32,998 nt of DNA from Clostridia bacterium (GCA_017623975.1 JAGANX010000057.1:1-32998), one strand, 5' to 3'. Shown: positions 17,777 to 25,668, numbered from the stretch's first letter. Notes: a model not told the origin generated them from the letters alone. Numbers and translations are program-made.

Positions 17777-19490
17777 ATTCAATAGAAGCTGCGTCGTAAA
17801 CAATTGTGTATTCACTTGCATTCCATTGGTCATCCCAATTTGTATTTTCAGTACTTCCTGCATAATAGATAATAGCACCTTTGCACAGCTTCCAAAAAGC
17901 ACCTTCACCAACGAAAATAAGTTCTTTTGGAAGAAAAACTTTTTGCAAATTTTTGCATTGTGAAAAAGCGTAATCGTCAATATAAGTAACGCTGCTTGGT
18001 ATAATTAAAGTTTCGATTTGAGTGCAACTATCAAAGGAATGATATCCAATTTTTTTAAGACTATCGGGGAAAGTAAGGCTCTTTAAGCTGGAATTGCTAT
18101 AAAAAGCGGAATCTTCGATTTCTTCAAGAGAACTTGGAAAATCAATTTCTTCTAATGATGTACTTTTATAAAAAGATTCGTAATTTATTGCTTTGAGAGT
18201 ATTGGGAAAAACAATTTCTTTTAAGTTTGAGTTTTCGTAAAATGCCTGATTTCCAATAATTTCGATTCCTTCCGGTACTTTAAACACTGTTTCACTTTTT
18301 CCGCGGGCATAAAGAATAAAAACAGTTTTGTCTTTGCTTAAAATGTTTCCGTCAAAAGAAACGAATGCTTCGTTATCTATGTCAACTATATATTCTGATA
18401 TGGAAGAACAACCGATAAAAGCGTAACCTCTAATTTCATTTATATTTTTAGATATATAGAAGGATGTTAGGGAAGAACAATCCCTAAAACTATAATTCGG
18501 AATTTTCACAGTAGTGTCCGGTATGGTAACGGAAGTCAAACTTGTACAACGATCAAAAGCACCGAAGGTTAACTCGCCCGTTAGAATAACTTCTGACAGT
18601 GACAACGGTATGTAATACTCCATAATATAATTTGCATTAATAAATGGGGAAGGATATGCTTGTTTTACTGAGTACGAGCCATCAAACTCAACTTCGCTGA
18701 AAATGTAGCCGAACAACGCTTCTTTATCTTTGGCATCTCTACTTTTGCCAACAAAGGGGATTGTGATTTTTTGCAAATTGCTGCAACCTTTAAATGCCCC
18801 TGCTTCAATAGTTAAAATTGAATCAGGTATAATTATTTCTTTAAATGTTCCGTTATTAAAAGCGGTTCCTTCAATTAAAGTAACGGGCAAACCTTTGTAT
18901 TTGTTTGGAATTATTACTTTATCGTCATCGCAAACACCCAAAGAAACTTTATAAGATGTACTGTCGTTATTTAAAGTAAATGTTAGGCTTTGACTATAAT
19001 TTTCTATATGGCAAACTTCACAAATGTTATTTGAAAAAATATGCTCGGCTTTCGGAATAATATCCTGTGGCAAAAGAATTTTTCTGCAAATGCCGCAAAT
19101 AACTCCATTTGTTAAACCTGTTTTTTCGCATGTTGCAGCAGTACCGTTTATGACCGATGGCAAATGCTCTGTAATAGGAATTTCTTCTTGCTCTACTAAA
19201 ATTTTATCACAAACCGCACATTTAACTCCTTCGGTTAGCCCTGGAACAGAGCAAGAGGGCTCGACTCTTTCAATGGCGATTCTTGTATGATCGGTTTTGT
19301 CAATTGAATCGGTTTTGGAAAGGTTGCAGAGTGAACAATAAGTAATTTTTGTGCCTTTATCCACACAGGTAGCCTCTTTCATCGTTTCCCAACTGCCAAA
19401 CTCGTGTTTACATTCGCCGCAAGAGGACAGCAAGAGTGATAAACAAACAGTAAAAATTGTACATAATAAAAAAGAAATTTTGCGTTTCAT
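17775..19490 (-). CDS. BspA-type leucine-rich repeat lipoprotein
   Basis: A 571-aa surface lipoprotein. The signal peptide ends in LLLSSC (lipobox, Cys24). Residues 27-150 hold three repeats of about 40 aa with the pattern Cys-x3-G...Cys-x2-Cys...H (TYCSLC, VKCAVC, VICGIC, then ICEVC), a Cys-pair repeat common in clostridial surface proteins and probably metal or disulfide stabilised. From about residue 195 there are many BspA-type LRRs (for example FKEIIIPDSILTIEAGAFKGCSNLQKITIP). Such LRR proteins are usually adhesive or binding; the target is unknown. The start is the second ATG (19490), which has AGGAG nine bases before it; the first ATG (19496) is only three bases away. It is divergent from an XRE regulator. 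Confidence 0.88.
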   Translation of the reverse strand: MKRKISFLLCTIFTVCLSLLLSSCGECKHEFGSWETMKEATCVDKGTKITYCSLCNLSKTDSIDKTDHTRIAIERVEPSCSVPGLTEGVKCAVCDKILVEQEEIPITEHLPSVINGTAATCEKTGLTNGVICGICRKILLPQDIIPKAEHIFSNNICEVCHIENYSQSLTFTLNNDSTSYKVSLGVCDDDKVIIPNKYKGLPVTLIEGTAFNNGTFKEIIIPDSILTIEAGAFKGCSNLQKITIPFVGKSRDAKDKEALFGYIFSEVEFDGSYSVKQAYPSPFINANYIMEYYIPLSLSEVILTGELTFGAFDRCTSLTSVTIPDTTVKIPNYSFRDCSSLTSFYISKNINEIRGYAFIGCSSISEYIVDIDNEAFVSFDGNILSKDKTVFILYARGKSETVFKVPEGIEIIGNQAFYENSNLKEIVFPNTLKAINYESFYKSTSLEEIDFPSSLEEIEDSAFYSNSSLKSLTFPDSLKKIGYHSFDSCTQIETLIIPSSVTYIDDYAFSQCKNLQKVFLPKELIFVGEGAFWKLCKGAIIYYAGSTENTNWDDQWNASEYTIVYDAASIE

Positions 19491-19519
19491 TTTCATTAAC
19501 TCCTTTGCTTATTTATTTA

Positions 19520-19548
19520 ATTATAGTACAAATATTTACTAATGTCAA
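19520..19548 (-). promoter_or_regulatory. Consensus promoter of LRR lipoprotein
   Basis: Minus strand: TTGACA (19548-19543), 17-base spacer, TATAAT (19525-19520), a perfect sigma-A consensus. Its -35 box lies inside the dyad at 19534-19556. Confidence 0.9.
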
Positions 19549-19556
19549 TAGTAAAT
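19534..19556. promoter_or_regulatory. Dyad operator between LRR lipoprotein and XRE gene
   Basis: ATTTACTA (19534-19541), 7-base spacer, TAGTAAAT (19549-19556), a perfect 8-bp inverted repeat covering the -35 box of the lipoprotein promoter. A further GTAAA...TTTAC half-site pair overlaps its right side (19551-19564), reaching the -35 of the XRE promoter. A binding site for the neighbouring XRE protein is inferred. Confidence 0.6.
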
Positions 19557-19585
19557 TTGTTTACTTGATATAATATGATTATAAT
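19557..19585 (+). promoter_or_regulatory. Promoter of small XRE regulator
   Basis: TTGTTT (19557-19562), 17-base spacer, TATAAT (19580-19585). Transcription would start near 19592, which excludes the upstream ATGs at 19575 and 19584 as starts. Confidence 0.6.
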
Positions 19586-19610
19586 GAATTGCGTGGAGTT
19601 GATTTGCTTT

Positions 19611-19814
19611 TTGAATTATGTGAAACGAATCAGGGATTTGCGTGAAGATCATGACAAAACCCAACAAGAAATAGCAGACATTTTGGGAACATCTCAAACT
19701 ATGTATGCTCGCTATGAAAGGGGCGCAAACGAGTTGCCCATACATCATTTGATTAAATTATGTCAGTATTATAATGTCAGTTCTGACTATATTTTGGGAA
19801 TAGATAAGAAATAA
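19611..19814 (+). CDS. Small XRE-family HTH regulator
   Basis: A 67-aa single-domain Cro/C1-type DNA-binding protein. The HTH core is KRIRDLREDHDKTQQEIADILGTSQTMYARYERG, followed by the usual ELPIHHLIKLCQYYNVSSDYILGI ending, so it is complete. The likely start is TTG at 19611, giving MNYVKRIRDLRED; GGAG lies 12 bases upstream, somewhat far. Upstream ATG codons fall in or before the -10 box. With no other domain it probably acts as a simple repressor. The dyad over the divergent LRR lipoprotein promoter makes that gene, and itself, the likely targets. Confidence 0.82.
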   Translation: MNYVKRIRDLREDHDKTQQEIADILGTSQTMYARYERGANELPIHHLIKLCQYYNVSSDYILGIDKK

Positions 19815-19843
19815 CCGTCCATCTGAATGGGCGGTTATTTTTA
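19811..19843. terminator. Terminator after XRE gene
   Basis: ATAACCGTCCAT (19811-19822), loop CTGA, ATGGGCGGTTAT (19827-19838; one G-T pair), then TTTTT on the plus strand. It lies between convergent genes and may also serve the minus-strand glycosyltransferase gene, though the T-run there is poorer. Confidence 0.85.
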
Positions 19844-19845
19844 TA

Positions 19846-21675
19846 TTACTTCTTTTCTTCTGTTGTATAGGTTAGAGGCATGCAGTATTCTTTTTCGTAA
19901 ATCTTTTTCCAAACCTTAAAGTTTTCCTTTGCCATATGCTCTATGTTTTCTCTTGTGCTTCTGTTAGCATCAGGATAAATAGGCTTACCTATGTGAATTG
20001 TGTATTCCTGAACGAAATATCCGTTTGGCAAGAAGTTTTCGTCAATGTCAAAATCTTTAATTTCACGGCGTAAATCTTCACCAAGAATGTCGGAATCCTT
20101 CATAGTGATAAAGCAGGGGAGAACAGGTACGTTGTTCTTCACAGCAAATTTATAAGCACCGGGCTTTACAGGGCGAGGCTTGCGGTAGTTCCACCACATT
20201 GCTTGTTCAGGATAAAACAGAACAAAGTTACCTTTTTGTAAAAGAGTGTTAGTTGCTTCTGTAAATTTAACCATTGTTTTCATATTTGAGGACAATGGCA
20301 AGGTGTAAAAGTGGCGCATAAGCTCACCAAAGAAGCCTGGGAAGGAAGTGTAATTACCTTCGCGGATAACACGGTAGAATTTTCCCTTAGGCCATTTTTT
20401 AGATGCATGGTATGCCTCTTGAATAGCAAAGCTGTCAAAGGCGTTAAAGTGGTTGCAGGTAACAATTGCACCGCTGTTCAAGTTTTGCCAGTTTTCAATC
20501 CCCTTGATATCCTTGATAATCATAATCTTTTTATCAAGAATAGTTTTCAAAAATACCTTTGCCTTTTCGTGGGCAATTTTTGTTTTAAGCTTTGCAATAG
20601 GGCTTCTTCTTAAATAGTCAATTTCGTCAGGCATAATCATACGGGATGGCGGGTCCTTTTCCACATCCTCGTCAAATCTACCCTCACGCTCATATTTTTC
20701 GATTTTTTTGTTTAAATCTACTCTATACTTTGAGCGTCGTGTTTCGTTTAATTGATTTTGATAGTTGTCTTTTTTATTAGTTTCGTCAATAGCCATTTGG
20801 TAAAGGTTATCCCCGGACAAACGGTCTCTTTCTCTTTGCTCATCAGTGTAAGCATTAAGCTCATCCTGCAAAATGCTATAAACAGAGGTTTCACTTGCGT
20901 ATTTCCAGAATATATCTGCACAGCGGCAATTGTGATAGTGCCAAGGCTTATTTACCATAATATAGTGCAAAATATTCGCTTTTGTAACATCGTAGTTGTA
21001 TTCCAAGCCGTCTGTTAATTCGGTGTTCCATTTTTGGTCAAGCCAAAATACCTGGTCCTTGCAAATTAAGTTAAGATAATCCTCATCCTGTGTAACAACA
21101 AAGGTGTATTCCCAAAGATACTTTAAGAATTTCTTTAAAACCTTTTTGTCGCGGAACTGCTGACAGTTAATCAGCATCATACCTGCGTTGAAGAAATTGT
21201 GGCGGGAAACACCAACAACCTTTTCGCAGTAAGTACCGTAAACATCTACCTGCACCATTGCCTGCTCGTGACAAGCACCCACATAGCAATCCCCAATATC
21301 GGTGCTATAAAGCTTTGAAATATCACCCAAAACAATAGTATCGCTGTCAATGTAAATTGCTTTGTCATATTGTGGGAACATTTCAGCAATAAAGAACCTG
21401 TAATAGGTTGTTTTGGAGTAGTAGTGGCGGATAGGTAAGTCTTTTGTGATGCTGTTCAAATAATCGCTAACATCTACAAAGTTAACCTCAAAATTTTCGT
21501 TTGCCAAATCGGAAAGCTTATTTCTCATATCCTTTCCAATATTGGTGTTGAGTACATAAATCTTGTATTGATAATCCTTTGATGCGTTTTTGATAATTGA
21601 GTGCAAAGAAACAATGGTGTATTTTACAAAAGCATCATCACACGCATAGAAAATAGGAATTATTTTATCGTTCAT
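19846..21675 (-). CDS. GT8 glycosyltransferase fused to PlsC-type acyltransferase
   Basis: A 609-aa two-domain protein. Residues 1-270 are a GT8 glycosyltransferase: IPIFYACDDAF start, the metal-binding D110-S-D112 in AIYIDSDTIV, NAGMMLIN, and HYIMVNKPWHYH. A charged linker (about 270-380) leads to a PlsC-type acyltransferase with H409-x4-D414 in NHFNAFD and FYPEQAMW (Glu490) as the second motif. No clear membrane span is seen. The domains suggest that one polypeptide transfers a sugar from a nucleotide sugar and an acyl chain onto a membrane glycolipid or polymer precursor; donor and acceptor are unknown. The ATG at 21675 (AGAGG nine bases upstream) is preferred over a TTG at 21696. It overlaps the frameshifted GT8 gene by 11 bases. 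Confidence 0.88.
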   Translation of the reverse strand: MNDKIIPIFYACDDAFVKYTIVSLHSIIKNASKDYQYKIYVLNTNIGKDMRNKLSDLANENFEVNFVDVSDYLNSITKDLPIRHYYSKTTYYRFFIAEMFPQYDKAIYIDSDTIVLGDISKLYSTDIGDCYVGACHEQAMVQVDVYGTYCEKVVGVSRHNFFNAGMMLINCQQFRDKKVLKKFLKYLWEYTFVVTQDEDYLNLICKDQVFWLDQKWNTELTDGLEYNYDVTKANILHYIMVNKPWHYHNCRCADIFWKYASETSVYSILQDELNAYTDEQRERDRLSGDNLYQMAIDETNKKDNYQNQLNETRRSKYRVDLNKKIEKYEREGRFDEDVEKDPPSRMIMPDEIDYLRRSPIAKLKTKIAHEKAKVFLKTILDKKIMIIKDIKGIENWQNLNSGAIVTCNHFNAFDSFAIQEAYHASKKWPKGKFYRVIREGNYTSFPGFFGELMRHFYTLPLSSNMKTMVKFTEATNTLLQKGNFVLFYPEQAMWWNYRKPRPVKPGAYKFAVKNNVPVLPCFITMKDSDILGEDLRREIKDFDIDENFLPNGYFVQEYTIHIGKPIYPDANRSTRENIEHMAKENFKVWKKIYEKEYCMPLTYTTEEKK

Positions 21676-22509
21676 TTGGCAAAACCTCTTTTTCAAATTT
21701 GTTTTTTAAGTAAATATATTCAAATAAAATGTCATCAAATTGATAATATTTGAAAACCTTATGCACACGGCTAACGTGCCATTGCTTAATGTTATCAATA
21801 TGAGGAAACGGTAACCAAAACATTCTTTTAGAAAAATGTCTGACAACTGTTGACTTGTGTAAAAATTTTTGGTCATTAAACTTTTGCGGAAGCATTTTTT
21901 TCTTGGTGGTTGAACGTATAATTGCGCTTTGGTCGGCAAAGGTTAATTTTTTTACCTTTAAAATCTCTCGTGCTTTTTTCAAAAACCCTGTTTCCTTCAT
22001 CCGTTTAAGATTGAAAAGAAGAACACCGGCATTAATATAATTCGGGTTAATTAAGTATTTGCCATAGTGGTCACGTGCAGCCGCATATTCATAATTCTCT
22101 ACGTCAATGTCATAAAGCAAGTGAATATCACGGTTGAACATAACATCAATATCTAAATACAAAAGCTTGTCAGGTAAGACGGCTACCCGGTCAGCTAAAA
22201 GACGAATTAATGTATATGGAGAGCAGTAGGCGCTTTCGTTGGGCAACTATCAAATTCTTCCATATATAAGCTCGTCACGTCAATCTTAATAGCTCTGTTT
22301 TCAGGATTGTATTCTTTAATTATTTTATCAAAAAAAGCTACCTGAGTGTCGCTAACCGGCAAATATGTATCCTTAATGTGAGAAACATCCATTGTAAAGA
22401 TATAAAACGTAAACGGCTCAGACAAGCTGCTTCTTTTAAGTATGGAAAGAGAGCAGGTTAGTATCCCGTCAAAGACCTTGTCGTTTCCACAATATAATAT
22501 GTTAATCAT
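21665..22509 (-). pseudogene. GT8 glycosyltransferase, frameshifted
   Basis: One GT8 gene split over two frames. The first part (from ATG 22509, MINILYCGNDKVFDGILTCSLSILK) runs to about 22240, then reads out of frame as CPTKAPTALHIH and stops near 22207. The second part resumes as NESAYCSPYTLIRLLADRV...LPDKLLYLDIDVMFNRDI, with the metal-binding Asp-x-Asp, and runs to 21665. At the junction the minus strand reads GATAGTTGCCCAACGAAAGC; one extra C in the CCC run restores SCPNESAYCSPY, the expected continuous sequence. The repaired product would be about 281 aa. No canonical slippery heptamer is present, so a real one-base deletion or a sequencing error in the C run is likelier than programmed frameshifting. 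The gene overlaps its upstream neighbour by 8 bases. Confidence 0.85.
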
Positions 22510-23287
22510 TCTCTTCTTCCTTTTTAATATATTGTATCCATTGGACATTTGAATTTTCAGCCCTTTTGCACATGCAATTATATACTTGATTTCTCAAATC
22601 CGCACGCTGCTCCTTAAAAGATAATTCTTTGTTTGGGAAAAAAGGACCGTCAACGTAGGTAACAATTCTCGGTTTTTTTGAAAAACGCCTTTTTTGGTAA
22701 GTGTTAGTGAAGCAAAATGTAGGTACATCCAGCTTTATCGGGTATTGAAAGGATGTGTCAGCAAAAGGGCGAATTCCTGTGTAGAAGGGCCAAATATGAG
22801 CCTCAGGGTAGATAATGACGCACTTTTTTTGATTAATTCGTTTCTCAATAACCTTAATAAAGTTTTTATAAGCGACCATATCGTCGGGCAAGGGGATAGC
22901 ACCGAGAGAAGGTGTTAACTTGCCAAGCACGGGCATTGAGACATTGTTGGGATGTACAATAATGTATTTGCTTTTACCCTTATTAATTCTCTGGGGTAAA
23001 AATGCATCTCCTATGTCCTGTGTATGATTTCCGTACATGAAGTACCCGTTTTTTTTGTAAGGCTTGATTACCTTTTGATTTATAATCTTGTGGTGAAACT
23101 TGATTTTTGAATGGAGAATTGCAATTGGGAAAAATACAATTCTGTACCAAAAGAATCTTGTAAACCGCTTGAAAAGGGATTTATGGTCGTAAACGTAATT
23201 TTTATCTATGACTCTTGGCGTAATCTGCGCCAAGGAAAATTCATCATTTAATTCATCATTGTAATATATTACTTTTCTCTTGTCCAA
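22502..23287 (-). CDS. PlsC-like acyltransferase
   Basis: A 261-aa protein of the glycerophospholipid acyltransferase superfamily. FWYRIVFFPIAIL (about 46-58) is a hydrophobic segment that may anchor it to the membrane. The active-site region reads GNHTQDIGDAF: His88 with Asp94 gives H-x5-D, one residue longer than the standard H-x4-D, with Asp91 also nearby. The second motif is IIYPEAHIWPF (Glu162). Acyl transfer to a lipid or sugar is inferred from these. It starts with TTG at 23287, preceded by a strong AGGAGG seven bases upstream, and is first in an operon with the two GT8 genes. An own promoter lies at 23346-23374. Confidence 0.82.
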   Translation of the reverse strand: MDKRKVIYYNDELNDEFSLAQITPRVIDKNYVYDHKSLFKRFTRFFWYRIVFFPIAILHSKIKFHHKIINQKVIKPYKKNGYFMYGNHTQDIGDAFLPQRINKGKSKYIIVHPNNVSMPVLGKLTPSLGAIPLPDDMVAYKNFIKVIEKRINQKKCVIIYPEAHIWPFYTGIRPFADTSFQYPIKLDVPTFCFTNTYQKRRFSKKPRIVTYVDGPFFPNKELSFKEQRADLRNQVYNCMCKRAENSNVQWIQYIKKEEEND

Positions 23288-23345
23288 GCCTTAACCTCCT
23301 AACAAAAATTCTCTGCGAGTCGCGAATCACAGATCTTACGTAATT

Positions 23346-23374
23346 ATTATAATGATTTTGCAAGCATATGTAAA
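23346..23374 (-). promoter_or_regulatory. Promoter of acyltransferase/GT8 operon
   Basis: Minus strand: TTTACA (23374-23369), 17-base spacer, TATAAT (23351-23346), about 55 bases before the TTG start. Confidence 0.75.
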
Positions 23375-23421
23375 GTAACAGTTTGGACTTTCACCTCTCA
23401 ACTTTTTTCTCACAGGGTGAA

Positions 23422-23456
23422 AAATTGTAGAATTTGCACTCTACAAATTGTAGAAT
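23422..23456. promoter_or_regulatory. Operator-like repeats upstream of membrane XRE gene
   Basis: AAATTGTAGAAT occurs twice as a direct repeat (23422-23433 and 23445-23456). Between them TCTACAA (23440-23446) forms an inverted repeat with TTGTAGA at 23425-23431. The cluster ends 12 bases before the -35 box of the XRE gene, so a regulator site, possibly for that protein itself, is likely. Confidence 0.55.
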
Positions 23457-23468
23457 GCTCTGAAACAC

Positions 23469-23497
23469 TTGATTTTTCAAGGAAAATGGTGTATAAT
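23469..23497 (+). promoter_or_regulatory. Promoter of membrane XRE regulator
   Basis: TTGATT (23469-23474), 17-base spacer, TATAAT (23492-23497). Transcription would start near 23504, inside the longest open frame, which shows the translated gene begins further down at 23537. Confidence 0.8.
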
Positions 23498-23536
23498 GCC
23501 TGTGGAACGAAAAATAAAGTGAGAGGAGATGGAGTT

Positions 23537-24139
23537 GTGAAGGACGTAAAAAGTATAGTCGCCAAGAATTTGACAATGCTACGGAAAAATAAGGGCTTAA
23601 CACAGGTTGAGCTTGCAGAACAGTTCAATTATTCGGATAAAGCCGTTTCGCGCTGGGAGCATGGTGACACCCTGCCGGACATTAATGTTTTGTGCGAGCT
23701 GTGTGAGTTTTATGGAATTACAATGAATGATTTAATTGACGATGAGTGTAAAATTGAGGAGATAGACAAAGCACAAGAAAAGAACATTATGAAATACAGA
23801 ATTTGGTTAGGCGTACTAACCGCCTCCGTTGTTCTTTTGTTTGCAACGGTTTGGTTTGCTTATTCTCAAATTGCTCACAGTAGTGGCTACTGGTTAGCCT
23901 TTGTTTGGGCAATCCCTGTGTCGTGCATCTTCGTTTCGTATATCTGTAAGCGTGTTTTTGGTTGGATACCGAAATTTGTATTTGCTTCTATAATAATTTG
24001 GACAACTATCGCCTCAATGTATTTGCATATTCTTGTTAATTCTAATGCGAATTTGTGGATGATTTTCTTAATTGGTGTGCCGCTTGAAGCATTGGCGTTT
24101 CTGTGGCAAAAAATGAGAAAATACAAAAAAATTATATAA
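23537..24139 (+). CDS. XRE regulator with four membrane segments
   Basis: A 200-aa protein with an N-terminal Cro/C1-type HTH (IVAKNLTMLRKNKGLTQVELAEQFNYSDKAVSRWEHGDTLPDINVLCELCEFYGITMNDL) and then four hydrophobic segments, beginning at IWLGVLTASVVLLFATVWFAY and ending in GVPLEALAFLWQ. This layout is common in Firmicutes for membrane-tethered regulators of unknown signal. The start is GTG 23537, with GAGAGGAG eight bases upstream; 40 further in-frame codons before it lie partly ahead of the promoter and include the operator repeats. It is followed by a weak hairpin and the thioesterase gene. Confidence 0.88.
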   Translation: MKDVKSIVAKNLTMLRKNKGLTQVELAEQFNYSDKAVSRWEHGDTLPDINVLCELCEFYGITMNDLIDDECKIEEIDKAQEKNIMKYRIWLGVLTASVVLLFATVWFAYSQIAHSSGYWLAFVWAIPVSCIFVSYICKRVFGWIPKFVFASIIIWTTIASMYLHILVNSNANLWMIFLIGVPLEALAFLWQKMRKYKKII

Positions 24140-24144
24140 AATTC

Positions 24145-24165
24145 GACACCCTGTGTCTGTTTTTT
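24145..24165 (+). terminator. Weak intrinsic terminator after membrane XRE gene
   Basis: GACAC (24145-24149), loop CCT, GTGTC (24153-24157), then TGTTTTTT. The stem is only 5 bp, so read-through into the thioesterase gene is likely. Confidence 0.5.
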
Positions 24166-24180
24166 GAGGAGAGTTGAAAT

Positions 24181-24567
24181 ATGATTGAAGTTGGAATGAG
24201 ATATACAGTTAAAACAACAGTGGAAGAAAAGGACACTGCCAAGACAGTTGGCAGCGGTACGTTGGCGGTTTTAGCGACCCCGCGTATGATTGCACTAATG
24301 GAGGAAGCAGCATACAAGTGTATTAGTGCTGAGCTGGAAGAAGGTGCTTCAAGTGTTGGTACAAATATGTCTGTCAAGCATTTAAGTGCCACCCCCGTTG
24401 ATATGGATGTGACCGCTGTTGCAGAAGTAGTCCTTGTTGAAGGCAGAAAAATAGTCTTTAAGGTTGAAGCCTATGACAAGGTCGGCATAATAGGCGAAGG
24501 CACGCATGAAAGATTTATAGTAGGTGAAGAAAAGTTTATTTCTAAAACGTACGCAAAACTAAATTAG
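24181..24567 (+). CDS. Hotdog thioesterase, FlK-like
   Basis: A 128-aa single hotdog domain resembling fluoroacetyl-CoA thioesterase FlK and the wider group of small thioesterases. The three FlK catalytic positions appear kept: Thr33 in VLATPRM, Glu41 in ALMEEAAY, and His67 in VKHLSATPVD; GEGTHERFIV near the C-terminus also matches FlK's GSGTHERAVI. Natural substrates in gut Clostridia are unknown, and fluoroacetate is unlikely. It would hydrolyse some acyl-CoA. AGGAGAGTTGAAAT provides a good ribosome site. It may be cotranscribed with the upstream XRE gene past a weak hairpin. Confidence 0.85.
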   Translation: MIEVGMRYTVKTTVEEKDTAKTVGSGTLAVLATPRMIALMEEAAYKCISAELEEGASSVGTNMSVKHLSATPVDMDVTAVAEVVLVEGRKIVFKVEAYDKVGIIGEGTHERFIVGEEKFISKTYAKLN

Positions 24568-24569
24568 AG

Positions 24570-24607
24570 AAAAAACCTAAATCGATTTGCTTCGGTTTAG
24601 GTTTTTT
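24570..24607. terminator. Bidirectional terminator, thioesterase/AraC
   Basis: AAAAAACCTAAATCGA (24570-24585) pairs with TCGGTTTAGGTTTTTT (24592-24607; one G-T pair) around a 6-base loop. T-runs on both strands suit the convergent genes on either side. Confidence 0.9.
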
Positions 24608-24669
24608 GTTGGTTCGGTGTTAAATTCTTGAAAGAAAAAGTACGCTTTGCTTTTGCTATAAAAATAGTG

Positions 24670-25497
24670 CTATCTTTCAAATGGATTGTTTTTTCGATAA
24701 GCACGAGGAGATATTCCCATATATTTTTTAAATTTTTTACTGAAATACAAAGCATCCTCAATACCGCAGAGCTTAGCAATATCATTTACGCTGTAATTAG
24801 TGTTTAGCAGCATATTGGAGCTTTTGTCTATTATAAGCTTCGTGTAATATTCCTGCGGTGCAAGACCGGTGTGTTTTTTGAAAAATTTTATGAAGTAAAA
24901 CTTACTTAAACCGCAAAGGGAAGCAAGCTCCTCATTTGAACGCCGTATGTGACATTCTGATTTCATAATTTCAATGGCAGGCCGTAGCTTGGACAGTTCA
25001 GCATTCTTGCTCGTACCTTGATTTACAAATTGAGATATGCGAGCAATAATTGTTATCAGCAGTCCGTCCAAAAGAAGCTCAGCACTTTCTTGTTCGTCTT
25101 GAAAGCCACTCCAAAGACTTTTACAAAAATGTTCAAATTCCGGGAATGCTCCTATATGGTATGAACGGTTTTTGAAAAAAGAAAGCATTCTTTCTACTTG
25201 GTTGCCTGTGAAAAGAATCCAATAGTGAGTTGTATTCTCGCCATCAATACTGTATATCTGAGGTTCATTTGGTCTAAATAGGCAAACGTCCCCACTTGTC
25301 AGCTCGTGTTTTTGGTTTTGCTCATATAAAGTCATAGTTCCGTGTTTAACGTAAATAAGCTGGTAATCTAACCTGCCGTTTTCCCGATATGTGAACATTT
25401 TTGAGTAGTCTTGGCAATATCCAAAATCGTTAACAAAGATAAAGCTATCAGTTTCGGTATATTTGCCGCCACTTGATTTACCGGAATAAAAGTACAT
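24670..25497 (-). CDS. AraC-family transcriptional regulator
   Basis: A 275-aa regulator. The N-terminal half (about 1-130) is a cupin-type sensing domain (LIYVKHGTMTLYEQNQKHELTSGDVCLFRPNEPQIY), typical of sugar-responsive members. The C-terminal 100 residues hold the two AraC HTHs: SNEELASLCGLSKFYFIKFFKKHTGLAPQEYYTKLII and YSVNDIAKLCGIEDALYFSKKFKKYMGISPRAYRK. The effector cannot be read. AGAGGTG lies five bases before the ATG, and TGTACA-17-TATAAT upstream is a plausible promoter. It is divergent from the large secreted hydrolase gene, 171 bases away, which makes that gene a plausible target. Confidence 0.92.
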   Translation of the reverse strand: MYFYSGKSSGGKYTETDSFIFVNDFGYCQDYSKMFTYRENGRLDYQLIYVKHGTMTLYEQNQKHELTSGDVCLFRPNEPQIYSIDGENTTHYWILFTGNQVERMLSFFKNRSYHIGAFPEFEHFCKSLWSGFQDEQESAELLLDGLLITIIARISQFVNQGTSKNAELSKLRPAIEIMKSECHIRRSNEELASLCGLSKFYFIKFFKKHTGLAPQEYYTKLIIDKSSNMLLNTNYSVNDIAKLCGIEDALYFSKKFKKYMGISPRAYRKNNPFER

Positions 25498-25569
25498 ATT
25501 TTCACCTCTCTTTTACAATATTATATCACTAAAAAGCACTTTTGTACATATATTGCCAAAAAAATCCTA

Positions 25570-25598
25570 TTGAACAGTCGTGTATTGGGTGTTATAAT
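25570..25598 (+). promoter_or_regulatory. Promoter of secreted hydrolase gene
   Basis: TTGAAC (25570-25575), 17-base spacer, TATAAT (25593-25598). The leader is about 65 bases and ends in AAAGGAG before the ATG. Confidence 0.8.
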
Positions 25599-25668
25599 TA
25601 AAATGGTAAAAAGGTACTTTTGCATTGTGCTAAGCAAAGCCTTATATCAAGAATAAAAGGAGAAAATT

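Noticed and set aside
17775-19490. Zinc-ribbon DNA-binding protein because of Cys-x2-Cys pairs
   Set aside because: The protein has a lipoprotein signal peptide and LRRs, so the Cys pairs belong to a surface repeat.
22207-22246. Two separate overlapping glycosyltransferase genes
   Set aside because: The upstream frame ends in a non-homologous tail and the downstream frame lacks a GT8 N-terminus; a one-base repair joins them, so they are one broken gene.
22225-22255. Programmed ribosomal frameshift in the GT8 gene
   Set aside because: No X-XXY-YYZ slippery heptamer and no clear stimulatory structure at the junction.
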